Shown piece by piece: positions 8,364 through 17,256 of a stretch of DNA of 64,000 nucleotides. Numbering within the stretch: position 1 is the first letter of the stretch; each line of letters opens with the position of its first letter. The notes below the pieces were generated by a model, which saw nothing but the letters and a program-made list of their open reading frames with translations, did not search any database and was not told the DNA's origin. A program made the position numbers and the translations under genes. Source of the stretch: VXYL01 sp965200375 (lineage in GTDB: Bacteria; Pseudomonadota; Gammaproteobacteria; Pseudomonadales; Azotimanducaceae). Location of the stretch: positions 3,472,001 through 3,536,000 of the forward strand of contig OZ241353.1 of NCBI GenBank assembly GCA_965200375.1, written 5' to 3'.

Positions 8364-9248
8364 ATGCTCGCCCTCGCCGCGCTGGCAGCCGTTCCCGCCG
8401 ATGCCGTGGAGCGCATCGGACGCTTGGGCCACCCCGCCCTCGCCGAGGTGAGCGGCATCGTCAAGTCCGCCGCCGGGGACTTCTACTGGGTCCACAACGA
8501 CAGCGGCGACGACGCCCGCCTCTTCGCCATCGACGATGCCGGCGTCCCGATCTGGCCGCCCTACCTCGGCATCTCCCGCGCCGAGGACTGGCCGGGGCAC
8601 GCCGTCGACGCCGCCTGGCACTTCGACTGGGAGGACATCGCGCTGGCCGACGGCGCGCTCTACATCGCCGACGTCGGCAACAACGGCAACGCCCGGCGGG
8701 ATCTCGGCGTGTACGTGGTCAACGAACCGGACCCCCGGGCCGTCCCGAAGATGCGGGCCCTCAGGCACCTGCCCCTGCGCTACCCGGACCAGCGCGCCTT
8801 CCCCGCCGAAGTCTGGCACTTCGACTGCGAGGCGGTGTTCGCCGCCGACGGCAAGCTCTACTTCGTCACCAAGCACCGGCAGCCGGGGCGCATCAGCGAT
8901 TGGGAAGCCGGCGCCAAGCTGTACCGGCTGGATACGGACTACACGGATCGGGAGAACGTGCTGACGCTGGTGGGCCGCCACCCGGACGTGTTCCTCGCCA
9001 CCGGCGCGGACCTTTCGCCGGACGGCCGGACGCTGGCGGTTGCCACCTACACGGCGCTGTGGCTGTTCGAACGCCCGCAGACAGGCGACAACTGGTTCGC
9101 CGGGCCGGCCCGCAAGCTCGACCTGGACCGGGCGCTGGCGCAGCAGCTGGAGGCCATCGCCTGGGAGAACGAAACCACCCTGCGGCTGGTGAACGAGCAA
9201 AGGGACATGCTGCGGGCGCGGGTGGAGGAATTTGCGCCGGCCGGGTAG
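8364..9248 (+). CDS. Secreted protein, probable beta-propeller
   Basis: About 294 residues beginning with a short hydrophobic signal (MLALAALAAVPADA). Repeated blade-like motifs follow: YWVHNDSGDDARLFAIDD, ALYIADVGNNGNARRD, KLYFVTKHR and LAVATYTALWLFERP. These recall phytase/SMP-30-like or SdiA-regulated propellers, but no catalytic set is clear. ATG 8364 leaves no positive n-region; a TTG at 8271 would supply a long Arg-rich one, so the start is uncertain. It follows the Tat-exported gene closely on the same strand. Confidence 0.68.
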   Translation: MLALAALAAVPADAVERIGRLGHPALAEVSGIVKSAAGDFYWVHNDSGDDARLFAIDDAGVPIWPPYLGISRAEDWPGHAVDAAWHFDWEDIALADGALYIADVGNNGNARRDLGVYVVNEPDPRAVPKMRALRHLPLRYPDQRAFPAEVWHFDCEAVFAADGKLYFVTKHRQPGRISDWEAGAKLYRLDTDYTDRENVLTLVGRHPDVFLATGADLSPDGRTLAVATYTALWLFERPQTGDNWFAGPARKLDLDRALAQQLEAIAWENETTLRLVNEQRDMLRARVEEFAPAG

Positions 9249-9303
9249 GCTGGCGTATGATTCGGGATAGGCGGCCGGAACTTAAACGGTGCAAGAGGAC
9301 GCA

Positions 9304-10203
9304 ATGGAGAAAAAGATCGGTACCCTAACGAAGGTAGAGGACATACGAGGGGAAATGTGGCGAAGGGAAGACAAGAATTTCACGCCGTGGCTGGCGAACA
9401 ATGCGGTCCTGCTCGGCAAGGCGCTCGGCATGGATCTGGAGCATCATGTGGTAGAGACCGAGGCTAGGGTAGGGGCCCGACTTCGGTCCGATGTGGTCTT
9501 TCGCGATGACTCCACGCAGAACACTGTCGTTGTGGAGAACATGTTTGGCACGTCCGACCACGACCATCTTGGCAAGCTGATCAGCTACGCTGCCGGCCTC
9601 GGGGCCGCCTGTGCCGTTCTGATCTCGGAGGAACTCAAGGACGAGCATCGACGTGCGCTAGAGTGGCTCAATTCCTCCTCGGCGGACCTGCATTTCTTTG
9701 GAGTCGTCATAGAGGGTTGGCGCATCGACGACTCACCACCCGCTCCTTGGCTGCGCGTCGAGGTCGAACCGCACGATAAGCAGGACAACCAATTGGCCGA
9801 TGACCTTCAACGTCGGTACCGAAGCTTCTGGGCCGAGTTCATGCCTGCGTTTCGCAGCAAGTACCCCGACTGGACCCATCAGCGCAAACCACAGCCTTCC
9901 AACTCGATGTTCTTCCCGTTGTACCTCCGCGGGTTCCGCATTTCCTGTGCGCTCAAGGGCACATATCCGCTACGAGTCGAGCTATACCATCAGGAAACGG
10001 AAAAGATCAAAGCTCTCTACCAGCACAAGGCCCGGATTGAAGCGATCCTAGGCGAGTCTCTGGATTGGAGCCGGGGGACGTATATTTCCCTTAATTCGTC
10101 AAAGGACGCCTCCGATGATAGCGAGGCACGGGAATGGCTGATCGAGGCCGCTGACAGGATGCGCCAAGCGTTCACACCCTTTCTCAAGAACCTCCCACCC
10201 TAA
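9304..10203 (+). CDS. DUF4268 protein (PD-(D/E)XK nuclease-like)
   Basis: A 299-residue protein. The block SDVVFRDDSTQNTVVVENMFG followed by TSDHDHLGKLISYAAGL is the hallmark of DUF4268 proteins, whose fold is nuclease-like; the usual catalytic E-x-K position is ENM here. The C-terminal half (RRYRSFWAEFMPAF to FLKNLPP) is the DUF4268 domain. The ATG at 9304 follows AGAGGAC. Base composition is lower in GC than neighbouring genes, which suggests recent arrival. Related genes are common in defence islands and next to restriction genes; none is adjacent here. The function is unknown. Confidence 0.8.
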   Translation: MEKKIGTLTKVEDIRGEMWRREDKNFTPWLANNAVLLGKALGMDLEHHVVETEARVGARLRSDVVFRDDSTQNTVVVENMFGTSDHDHLGKLISYAAGLGAACAVLISEELKDEHRRALEWLNSSSADLHFFGVVIEGWRIDDSPPAPWLRVEVEPHDKQDNQLADDLQRRYRSFWAEFMPAFRSKYPDWTHQRKPQPSNSMFFPLYLRGFRISCALKGTYPLRVELYHQETEKIKALYQHKARIEAILGESLDWSRGTYISLNSSKDASDDSEAREWLIEAADRMRQAFTPFLKNLPP

Positions 10204-10241
10204 CGAGGCCCCGACCACACACCAGAGAGATCCCCTGCCTC

Positions 10242-11522
10242 TCACCGCCCCCCGCGCCCAAAGTCCTCGTCGTACTTTCGCAGTTCCGCTCGGCCCACCA
10301 CCAGGTGGTGGACTTCGTCCGGGCCGTCGGCGATGCGCAGGGTGCGCTGGCCGGTGTACATGCCGGCCAGCGGGGTCCATTGGGAGACGCCGGCGGCGCC
10401 GTGGATCTGGATGGCCTGGTCGATGATCTGGCAGACGCGCTCCGGGATCATCGCCTTGCACATATGAACCCACACCCGGGCTTCGCGGTTGCCGAGCACG
10501 TCCATCGCCTTGGCGGCCTTCAGCACCATCAGGCGCATGGCCTCGATCTCGATGCGGGCCCGGGAGACCAGCTCCAGGTTCTTGCCGAGCTGCACCAGCG
10601 GGCGGCCGAACGCCTCCCGGCCCATGCCGCGGCGCACCATCAGGTCCAGCGCCCGTTCCGCCTGGCCGACGGACCTCATGCAGTGGTGGATGCGCCCGGG
10701 GCCTAGCCGGCCCTGGGATATCTCGAAGCCGCGGCCCTCGCCGAGCAGGATGTTCTCCTTGGGCACCCGGGCGTCGTCGAAGCGCAGGTGCATGTGGCCG
10801 TGGGGGGCGTCGTCGTGGCCGAACACGGTCATCGGCTCGATGATGGTCACCCCGGGGGTGTCCTTGGGCACCAGAATCTGGGACTGCTGGCGGTGCGGCG
10901 GCGCCTCCGGGCTGGTCTGCACCATCGCGATCATGATCTTGCAGCGGGAGTCCCCGGCGCCGGAGATGTAGAACTTCTCGCCGCTGAGCACCCACTCGTC
11001 GCCGTCGAGGCGGGCCTGCGTCGCGATCTGCTTGGCGTCCGAGGAGGCGAGGTTCGGCTCCGTCATGGCGTAGGCGGAGCGGATCTCGCCGGCCAGGAGC
11101 GGCTTCAGCCACCGTTCCTTCTGCTCCGGGGTGCCGTAGCGCTCCAGCACCTCCATGTTGCCGGTGTCCGGCGCGCTGCAGTTGAGGCACTCGGAGGCGA
11201 TGGGGTTCTTGCCGAGCTCGGCGGCGATGTAGGCGTAGTCCAGGTTCTTGAGGCCCTCGCCGGTCTCGGCGTCGGGCAGGAAGAAGTTCCACAAGCCGTT
11301 GCCCTTGGCCTGGTCCTTGAGGCCCCCCAGGATGTCCTCCTGGCGCGGCGACAGGCTCCAGCGGTCGCCGTGCTCGAAGGCCGCCTCGAAGTACGCCGGC
11401 GTGCGCGGTTCCACCTCCTCGGCGATGAACTTCTTCACCGCCGCGTACAGCGGTTCCACCTCCTCGCTCATCACGAGATTGTTGAGATCCGCCTCCACGT
11501 CCGCCAATGCCGCTGCCGCCAT
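10242..11522 (-). CDS. Acyl-CoA dehydrogenase
   Basis: A 426-residue FAD enzyme that oxidises acyl-CoA to 2-enoyl-CoA. SAYAMTEPNLASSDA is the FAD/substrate motif, EKFYISGAGD the next strand, and QIHGAAGVSQ the C-terminal FAD-binding helix. The length and the N-terminal extension fit the ACAD10/11-like or long-chain bacterial subgroup. The ATG at 11522 (MAAAALADV) is the first plausible start. There is no obvious partner next to it; the DUF4268 gene converges on it 38 bp away. Upstream lies the first CTAG-bounded repeat. Confidence 0.92.
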   Translation of the reverse strand: MAAAALADVEADLNNLVMSEEVEPLYAAVKKFIAEEVEPRTPAYFEAAFEHGDRWSLSPRQEDILGGLKDQAKGNGLWNFFLPDAETGEGLKNLDYAYIAAELGKNPIASECLNCSAPDTGNMEVLERYGTPEQKERWLKPLLAGEIRSAYAMTEPNLASSDAKQIATQARLDGDEWVLSGEKFYISGAGDSRCKIMIAMVQTSPEAPPHRQQSQILVPKDTPGVTIIEPMTVFGHDDAPHGHMHLRFDDARVPKENILLGEGRGFEISQGRLGPGRIHHCMRSVGQAERALDLMVRRGMGREAFGRPLVQLGKNLELVSRARIEIEAMRLMVLKAAKAMDVLGNREARVWVHMCKAMIPERVCQIIDQAIQIHGAAGVSQWTPLAGMYTGQRTLRIADGPDEVHHLVVGRAELRKYDEDFGRGGR

Positions 11523-11645
11523 GCGCTCCCCGCTGTTCCTGCCAGGCAAGCGGCGGATTGTAGCAGTTCGCCTGCCGCCGCCCGGGCGCGGGCGCGCGCG
11601 TTGCGCGCGTTCGAGAACTTGTCGGCCGCGCAAGGATGGCCGGCG

Positions 11646-11832
11646 CTAGTGGTTCGATTCGGAATCGACATGGCAAATGGCACGCGCCTTCCCGCCAGCC
11701 CGGTGAAGGCGCTTCGTCTGTCGTCGCCTCGGCGTGCGCTGCTTGAGGATGTGCCGCCCCGCAAGGCCGCCGGCATCCCGGTCGAGCAACCCGCCCGCTG
11801 GAACACACGTAATTTTGGAAGCGGCACACTAG
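11646..11832. repeat. CTAG-bounded MITE-like repeat, copy 1
   Basis: About 187 bp beginning CTAGTGGTTCGATTC and ending GGAAGCGGCACACTAG. The 6-bp ends CTAGTG/CACTAG are inverted and lie in CTAG, as for TA-targeting IS630-like elements. A near-identical copy, about 24 bp shorter, is at 36746-36908. No transposase is encoded. Its right end supplies the TAG stop of the ZIP transporter gene. Confidence 0.75.
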
Positions 11833-12650
11833 TGGCCGTGCGCCTTGGCTTCCACAAGATGCATCGCGTAGGCTAGGCCGATGCCGGCCAGAAAACAGGC
11901 CGCCAGCTTGCCACGGTCGTGGCTGTGGAAGTGCGTCTCCGGCAGCAGATCGCTCAGCGAGATGCACAGGAAGGCGCCCGCCGTGAACGCCATCGCCCGA
12001 CCGACGACGGCATCCTGCTGGGCGCCGGCGAAGAGTCCCGCGCCCCAAACCGCGAGAAAGGCCGCCGCCGGGCAAAGCAGGGCGAACAGCGCGTTGACCG
12101 CCAAGCGCGTGCGTTCGCTGGCGCCGGCGCTGCGCATTACGCTGGTGACGGAGAGGGCATCCAGGGGCTTGTGCAGACATATGGCAAGGAAAGCGCCGCT
12201 GCTCGCCCAGCTCAGGCCGCCAGGCCCCTGTTCCAGCGCCAACACGCTGGTGGCGAGCGCAACGGCTTCGACGACGACGTGAACGCCCATGCCCAAACCG
12301 ATGCCGATCCAGCTGGCGGCGTGGGCGCCGCCGCGATGGGCTTCAGCGCTGAAGTCGTGCTCGTGGAAATGCACGAAGCGCAGCAGCAGGACCATCAGCA
12401 CGGCGCCGAGAACGGCCCACCACACCGCGGTTTCCACCGCCCGCGGCGCCCCCGAATCTTCCAGGAGCATCACTCCGTGGGGCAGCAAGTGGTAGAAGGC
12501 GACACCGAGAATCAGGCCCCCGACCAGGCCCATCGCCGCCTGCATGCGGATGTGCGACGAGCCAAGAGCGGAGGGAAGCCAGCCGCCCGCGAACGACGCG
12601 ATGGCGAGGGCCACGGTGTACCCCGTCAGCAGCAGGAGGGGGGGATCCAT
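11829..12650 (-). CDS. ZIP-family metal transporter
   Basis: A 273-residue membrane protein that would import divalent metal such as zinc. Around eight hydrophobic segments are seen. The loop HFHEHDFSAEAHRGG is His-rich, and the metal-path helices carry GMGVHVVVEAVALA and HKPLDALSV. A second His-rich loop near the C-terminus reads ETHFHSHDRGK. The ATG at 12650 is the only reasonable start. Its stop TAG lies in the CTAG of the repeat at 11646-11832. It is divergent from the Cu/Zn efflux permease at 12815, a sensible importer/exporter pair. Confidence 0.88.
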   Translation of the reverse strand: MDPPLLLLTGYTVALAIASFAGGWLPSALGSSHIRMQAAMGLVGGLILGVAFYHLLPHGVMLLEDSGAPRAVETAVWWAVLGAVLMVLLLRFVHFHEHDFSAEAHRGGAHAASWIGIGLGMGVHVVVEAVALATSVLALEQGPGGLSWASSGAFLAICLHKPLDALSVTSVMRSAGASERTRLAVNALFALLCPAAAFLAVWGAGLFAGAQQDAVVGRAMAFTAGAFLCISLSDLLPETHFHSHDRGKLAACFLAGIGLAYAMHLVEAKAHGH

Positions 12651-12814
12651 CCGATCAGCTTACGCGATTCCGGCACGAGGACACGCCGCCGCATGGTAGG
12701 GTCCAAGCAGTTCGCTTGTTGCGGAGCGGGCATGGCGTCGAAGCATCCAGAAGACATCCCTTGGCTCGCGTCGGCGGCAACTCGTTTGTCCGGGCGAACC
12801 GAGAGACGGGCGCC

Positions 12815-14185
12815 GTGACGGCCGCGGCCAGCGAGTTCCTGGGTTTCCTGTGGACGTCGTTCCTGTTGCTCGGCCCCATGCTGATGCTGGGCCTGTTCCT
12901 TTCCGGCCTCATTCACGTCCTCATCTCCCGAGCCGCCATCCTCAAGTGGCTGCGCCGCGACAGCTTGGGTTCCGTCGCTGCCGCGGCCGCCATCGGCGTG
13001 CCCATGCCGCTGTGCAGCTGCTCGGTGGTGCCGGTGGTGGGGGAAATGCGCCGCAAGGGCGCATCGCGGTCGTCGTGCATGTCCTTCCTGATCACCGTGC
13101 CGGAAACCGGCGCGGATTCCATCCTGGTGACCCATGCGTTCTTCGGCTTCGCTGCGGCAGTGGCGCGTCCGATCGTCAGCTTCGTCACTGCGGTGGTTGG
13201 CGGCGTCCTCTGCATCCGCTGGAACCGCGACGGCCAGGAGCGCCGCGGCCAGGCCGCTGGCCCTGGCTGCGACGGCCACGGACACGGCGGCCATGTGCCG
13301 TTGATTGCCGGCCGGGACGACTGCTACGTCGCGCCGGCGCAGCTTGGGGCGGCGCTGCGTCGGGCGCTGGCGACGCTCGGCAGGCCAAAGCGCGGCTCCT
13401 GGGCGAAGCCAGCGTTCCATCGCCGCCCGGCCACGGACGCCGATGCGGCGCCGGGGGGCGATGCGCCGCAGCGGCAGGACGTCCCGGCGTTCGGGACCAT
13501 TGCCCGGCACATGCTGCGCTACGGCTTCGTGGAGGTGGCGGACGACATCCTGTTCGCGCTCCTGGTCGGCGTCGCTTTGGGCGGCCTGCTCTACCTCGCC
13601 ATTCCCGGCGATCTGATGGCCAGCGAATACGCCCGCTGGCTGGCCTATCCGGCGCTGGTGCTGGTGGGCGTGCCGCTCTACATCTGCGCATCGGCGAGCA
13701 CGCCGATCGCGGCCGCTCTGGTCGCCAAGGGATTCAGCCCCGGCGCCGCGCTGGTGTTCCTGATGACCGGCCCCGCTACCAACACTGGCACCATCGCCAT
13801 CGTCGTCAGCCAGTTCGGGGCCCGCTTCGCCTCCATCTACGTGGGCTCGGTGGTCGCCGTCACCGTGGTTCTGGGCATTGCGATCGATGCCTTGCTGCTG
13901 CTGGCCGGCTGGTCGCTCACCGTCGATCTCGACGCGTCGGATTCCGCCGCCATCGCCACCCTGCAATGGGCTGGCGCCCTGGGTCTCGTCGCCCTGATCG
14001 CATGGCGGTTCCGCGCCGGCGCCCTCGTGAGCGGCTACCGGGAACTGCTGTCGAATCTGCGCCCGGCGGCGAGGCCGGTCAAAGCCTGGTGGCTGCGCGC
14101 CACCCGCAACGGGGAGGCGACATTCGGTGGCAAAGGCGTTGGCAGCCAGGCATTGAAGAACGCCGGCGAAAGGAGATCGCGATGA
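12815..14185 (+). CDS. SO_0444-family Cu/Zn efflux permease (DUF318)
   Basis: A 456-residue integral membrane permease, PF03773 type. PMPLCSCSVVPVV contains the CxC motif of the family, and the second half repeats the pattern with PLYICASASTPIAAAL and GPATNTGTIAIV. A His-rich loop (GCDGHGHGGHVP) separates the two halves. Relatives export copper or zinc. The GTG at 12815 has GAGAGACGGG upstream; earlier TTG starts add residues without homologous look. It is divergent from the ZIP importer with a 164-bp gap that should hold both promoters. Confidence 0.87.
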   Translation: MTAAASEFLGFLWTSFLLLGPMLMLGLFLSGLIHVLISRAAILKWLRRDSLGSVAAAAAIGVPMPLCSCSVVPVVGEMRRKGASRSSCMSFLITVPETGADSILVTHAFFGFAAAVARPIVSFVTAVVGGVLCIRWNRDGQERRGQAAGPGCDGHGHGGHVPLIAGRDDCYVAPAQLGAALRRALATLGRPKRGSWAKPAFHRRPATDADAAPGGDAPQRQDVPAFGTIARHMLRYGFVEVADDILFALLVGVALGGLLYLAIPGDLMASEYARWLAYPALVLVGVPLYICASASTPIAAALVAKGFSPGAALVFLMTGPATNTGTIAIVVSQFGARFASIYVGSVVAVTVVLGIAIDALLLLAGWSLTVDLDASDSAAIATLQWAGALGLVALIAWRFRAGALVSGYRELLSNLRPAARPVKAWWLRATRNGEATFGGKGVGSQALKNAGERRSR

Positions 14186-14264
14186 TGGCCGGCTCGAGGA
14201 GCTGGCGCTGCGTCTGGCGTTGGGGGAGGAGGACTTCAAGGCGGGTGGGTTAGCATCGCCGCCC

Positions 14265-15575
14265 ATGGACGCGGACGCCGACAAGCCAGCCAGCGCCCCG
14301 GCGCCGCGCCCGGTGCCGCGGCTTGCCGGTCCGTTCGAGGTGGAGCTCACGCTGCCCGGCAGCAAGTCCATCGCCCTGCGGCACATTCTGATGTCCACCC
14401 TGGCCCAGGCGCCGACGCGCATCGACGGCGTGCCGCGCTGCGACGACGTGGACGCCATGCTGGACGCCGTCGGGCGCCTCGGCGCCGAAGTGTCGCGCTG
14501 CGGCAAGGCGGTCCGCTTGGCGCCAGCGGCAGCCGCGCCAGCCGAGACCACGCTGGACCTCGGCATGAGCGGCGTCTCGCTGCGCTTCCTGCTGGCCCAC
14601 GCGGCGCTGCGGCCAACGGCCACCCGCTTCACGGGCCACCCCCAGCTGCACGAGCGCCCGAACGCGGACCTCTTGGCCGCGTTGGCGGAAATCGGCTGCG
14701 AAGTGCGCTCCGCCGCTGGCCGTCTGCCGATCGAGATAGCCGGGCCGCGGTGCCCGAAGGCCGCCGCCACGCTGCGCACGGAGGTGAGCAGCCAGTACCT
14801 CTCGGCGTTGCTGCTGGCCGCTCCGGCACTGCCCCGGGGCCTTTCGATCCGGCTGCGGGGCGCTCGCGCCAGCGCGTCCTATCTGGACGTGACCGCCACC
14901 GAAATGGCCCGCCGGGGCATCGCCGTCGAGACGCCAGCGGCAGCCACGGTGCGGGTTCCGCCGGGCCGCTACCGGGGCGGCGAGGTGGTCGTCGAAGGCG
15001 ACGCCTCGGCGGCCAGCTACCACGCTGCGCTCGCGACCCTGCACCGCGGCAGCGTCGCCTTCGCCAACCTCGGCAGCGCCACCCGACAAGGGGACTACGG
15101 CTTCCTAGCCCTCTGCGAACGCGCCGGCGCCACGGTGGTGCGGACGGCCGCCCGCACCACGGTGCATGGTCCGACGCGGCTGGCCGCCATCGGCCACGCG
15201 GACATGACCGCGATGCCGGACGCGGCGCCGACGCTGATGGCGCTGGCGCCGTTTCTGCCGGAGCCCACGCGCATCACGGGCCTCGCCACGCTGCGCGTCA
15301 AGGAGTGCGACCGCCTGGCGGCCGGGGCGGCGGAGCTGGCCAAGGCCGGCGTGCCGGTGGAGGCCACGGCGGACGCCATGACCATCCACCCGACCGGACA
15401 GCTTCGCCCGGCGCGCTTCGACACCTACGAGGACCACCGCATGGCGATGGCGCTGTCGGTGCTCGCGAGCGGCATCGGCGGCTGCGCGATCGCGGATCCC
15501 GGCTGCGTCGCCAAGACCTACGCGGACTACTGGCAGGACTTCGACAGCGTCTGCCGAGCGGTCCAACCTGCGTAG
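14265..15575 (+). CDS. aroA: 3-phosphoshikimate 1-carboxyvinyltransferase (EPSP synthase)
   Basis: A 436-residue enzyme of the shikimate pathway that joins PEP to shikimate 3-phosphate. Family motifs are LPGSKSIALRHILM (the phosphate-binding SKS), LGMSGVSLRFLLA, SSQYLSALLLA, DASAASYH, LATLRVKECDRL (usually KESDR; here Cys replaces Ser) and YEDHRMAMALS. The ATG at 14265 leaves about 24 residues before the first strand. The response regulator gene follows after 9 bp and may share its transcript. The order of motifs and the length are normal. Confidence 0.95.
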   Translation: MDADADKPASAPAPRPVPRLAGPFEVELTLPGSKSIALRHILMSTLAQAPTRIDGVPRCDDVDAMLDAVGRLGAEVSRCGKAVRLAPAAAAPAETTLDLGMSGVSLRFLLAHAALRPTATRFTGHPQLHERPNADLLAALAEIGCEVRSAAGRLPIEIAGPRCPKAAATLRTEVSSQYLSALLLAAPALPRGLSIRLRGARASASYLDVTATEMARRGIAVETPAAATVRVPPGRYRGGEVVVEGDASAASYHAALATLHRGSVAFANLGSATRQGDYGFLALCERAGATVVRTAARTTVHGPTRLAAIGHADMTAMPDAAPTLMALAPFLPEPTRITGLATLRVKECDRLAAGAAELAKAGVPVEATADAMTIHPTGQLRPARFDTYEDHRMAMALSVLASGIGGCAIADPGCVAKTYADYWQDFDSVCRAVQPA

Positions 15576-15584
15576 GCGCCCGCG

Positions 15585-16280
15585 ATGCGCAAGGTGCTGG
15601 TGGTGGACGACCACGCCCACATTCGGGAAGTGATCACCTTCGCGCTGCGGCGCGCCGGCTACGAAGTGGCCACCGCCAGCGACGGCCTGGAGGCGCTCCG
15701 CCGCATCGAGCGGGATGCGCCGGAACTGGTGGTTCTGGACGTCCTGATGCCGGAAATGGACGGCCTGGAAGTGTGCCGGGCGCTGCGCACCGGCAGCGCG
15801 CCGGGCGGGCGCAGCCTGCCGATCCTGTTTCTCTCCTCCAAGGACGACGAAGTGGACCGCATCGTCGGCCTGGAGCTCGGCGCCGACGACTACATCGTCA
15901 AGCCCTTCAGCCCCCGGGAACTGGTGGCCCGGGTCAAGGCCCACTTCCGGCGCCTCGACAGCCTGGAGGACGCCGCCGGCGAGACGGTGGTGGCGGGCGC
16001 GCTCGCCATCGATACGGCGACCCAGACGGCGACCCTTGCCGGCTGCCCGGTCTCCCTCACCCGCACCGAGTTCGGCCTGCTGCTGACCCTCGCCAGACGC
16101 CCGGGCCGGGTGCTCAGCCGAGACGCCCTGATGAACGGCGCCTACGCCGGCCATCGCATCGTCAGCGACCGCACCATCGACAGCCACATGCGCCGCCTGC
16201 GGGCCAAGCTGCGGCAGGGCGGCAGCGATCCCATCCGCACCGTCCACGGCGTCGGCTTCCGCCTGGTGCCGAGCTCGTAG
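15585..16280 (+). CDS. OmpR-family response regulator (orphan)
   Basis: A 231-residue two-component regulator. The receiver domain shows the acidic pair DD at residues 8-9, the phospho-acceptor Asp52 (VVLDVLMPEMDGLE) and the conserved Lys in DDYIVKPFSPREL. The C-terminal winged helix has TRTEFGLLLTLARRPGRV and TIDSHMRRLRAKL, typical of OmpR/PhoB. No histidine kinase gene adjoins it: aroA is upstream and a sulfotransferase converges from downstream. The partner kinase must be elsewhere. The target genes are unknown. Confidence 0.93.
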   Translation: MRKVLVVDDHAHIREVITFALRRAGYEVATASDGLEALRRIERDAPELVVLDVLMPEMDGLEVCRALRTGSAPGGRSLPILFLSSKDDEVDRIVGLELGADDYIVKPFSPRELVARVKAHFRRLDSLEDAAGETVVAGALAIDTATQTATLAGCPVSLTRTEFGLLLTLARRPGRVLSRDALMNGAYAGHRIVSDRTIDSHMRRLRAKLRQGGSDPIRTVHGVGFRLVPSS

Positions 16281-16304
16281 CAGTCCAAGCCGGGACGCGC
16301 TGGC

Positions 16305-17255
16305 CTACCTGCCGGCATCCCGCAGGAACTCCTCCGCCTCCGCCAGGTAGCCGAGGCGCTCCATCGCCGGCCCGTGGGCGGCCACCACTTCGGCCACCTG
16401 GTCCGCGGTAAGCGCGTCGCGCCAGCCGCCGGCAACACCGGCCCGGAAGAAAGACGATCTGGCCGCAACTGCTCCCTCCACGAAGCCCTCCGCGGCCTCC
16501 TGCGCCTGCAAGCGGTCGAAGGCCGCGTTGGCCACCGCCCCGGCGATGGTCTCCGTGCGCGGCCCGTTTGCCAACGCGAGACCGTGCTGCTCGAGGAAGG
16601 CCACCGCGGCGCCGAAGGCCGCCGCGGCGTTCGCGGCCAGGTCCTCGTAGCGGACCACGCGCATCGGGAACTCCTGCTGCTCGAGCCAGCCGAGCACATG
16701 GTCGCTCCATCGGCCGAGCAACTCCGGAATCACAGTATTGAGGCCGCGCACCAGGTGCCCTTCGGCGGCGGTTGGACTGTCCATCCAGGCAATGGCGTCC
16801 GCTAGCGTGATGTTGCGGTGGTCGGCGTAGGAGACCGCGACATCGAGGGGATTGCGTACCATGTAGATCGCCGCGGCGGTGACTTCGCCGGCATAGAGCC
16901 AGTCCCGGCCCTCTTCCTGCTCGGCCGGACGCGGGGGCAAAGGCAGGAAGGCGTCGTGGGCCTTCTGGAACGTCGGCCGGGGGGCCTTCGCGAGAGTCGC
17001 CGCCAGCAGGCGATGAAAGGCAGACCGCAACCGCAGCAGCTCCGCCTCCGGCAATTCGGAGGAGTCGATTCCCATGTACTGGTTGAACAGTTCCCGGTCC
17101 ACAACGAAGGACCTTCCGACGAGGCTGTTGATGGCGGGCGGCGCACCGGTCAAGTAGCTCGTCAGCAGCGCCCGAAACCAGGTGTTGCCGGACTTCGGGT
17201 AGGACGCGAGCCACACGAACGGCCGGCGCCCTCGGCCTGCTGCGGTCCCCTCCAT
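16305..17255 (-). CDS. PAPS-dependent sulfotransferase
   Basis: A 316-residue sulfotransferase (sulfotransfer_1 type). The 5'-phosphosulfate loop is WLASYPKSGNTWFR (residues 15-28) and the 3'-phosphate motif is YMVRNPLDVAVSY. It would move sulfate from PAPS to a hydroxyl or amine of a small molecule or peptide. The ATG at 17255 lies one base after the stop of the HprK-like gene, so the two are coupled. Sulfotransferases accompany HprK-like kinases in some RiPP (lasso) clusters, which suggests tailoring of a peptide, but the substrate cannot be shown. Confidence 0.88.
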   Translation of the reverse strand: MEGTAAGRGRRPFVWLASYPKSGNTWFRALLTSYLTGAPPAINSLVGRSFVVDRELFNQYMGIDSSELPEAELLRLRSAFHRLLAATLAKAPRPTFQKAHDAFLPLPPRPAEQEEGRDWLYAGEVTAAAIYMVRNPLDVAVSYADHRNITLADAIAWMDSPTAAEGHLVRGLNTVIPELLGRWSDHVLGWLEQQEFPMRVVRYEDLAANAAAAFGAAVAFLEQHGLALANGPRTETIAGAVANAAFDRLQAQEAAEGFVEGAVAARSSFFRAGVAGGWRDALTADQVAEVVAAHGPAMERLGYLAEAEEFLRDAGR

Positions 17256-17256
17256 C

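Noticed and set aside
11650..11665. GGTTCGATTC resembling a tRNA T-loop
   Set aside because: It is the edge of the CTAG-bounded repeat and is found in both copies without any other tRNA feature.
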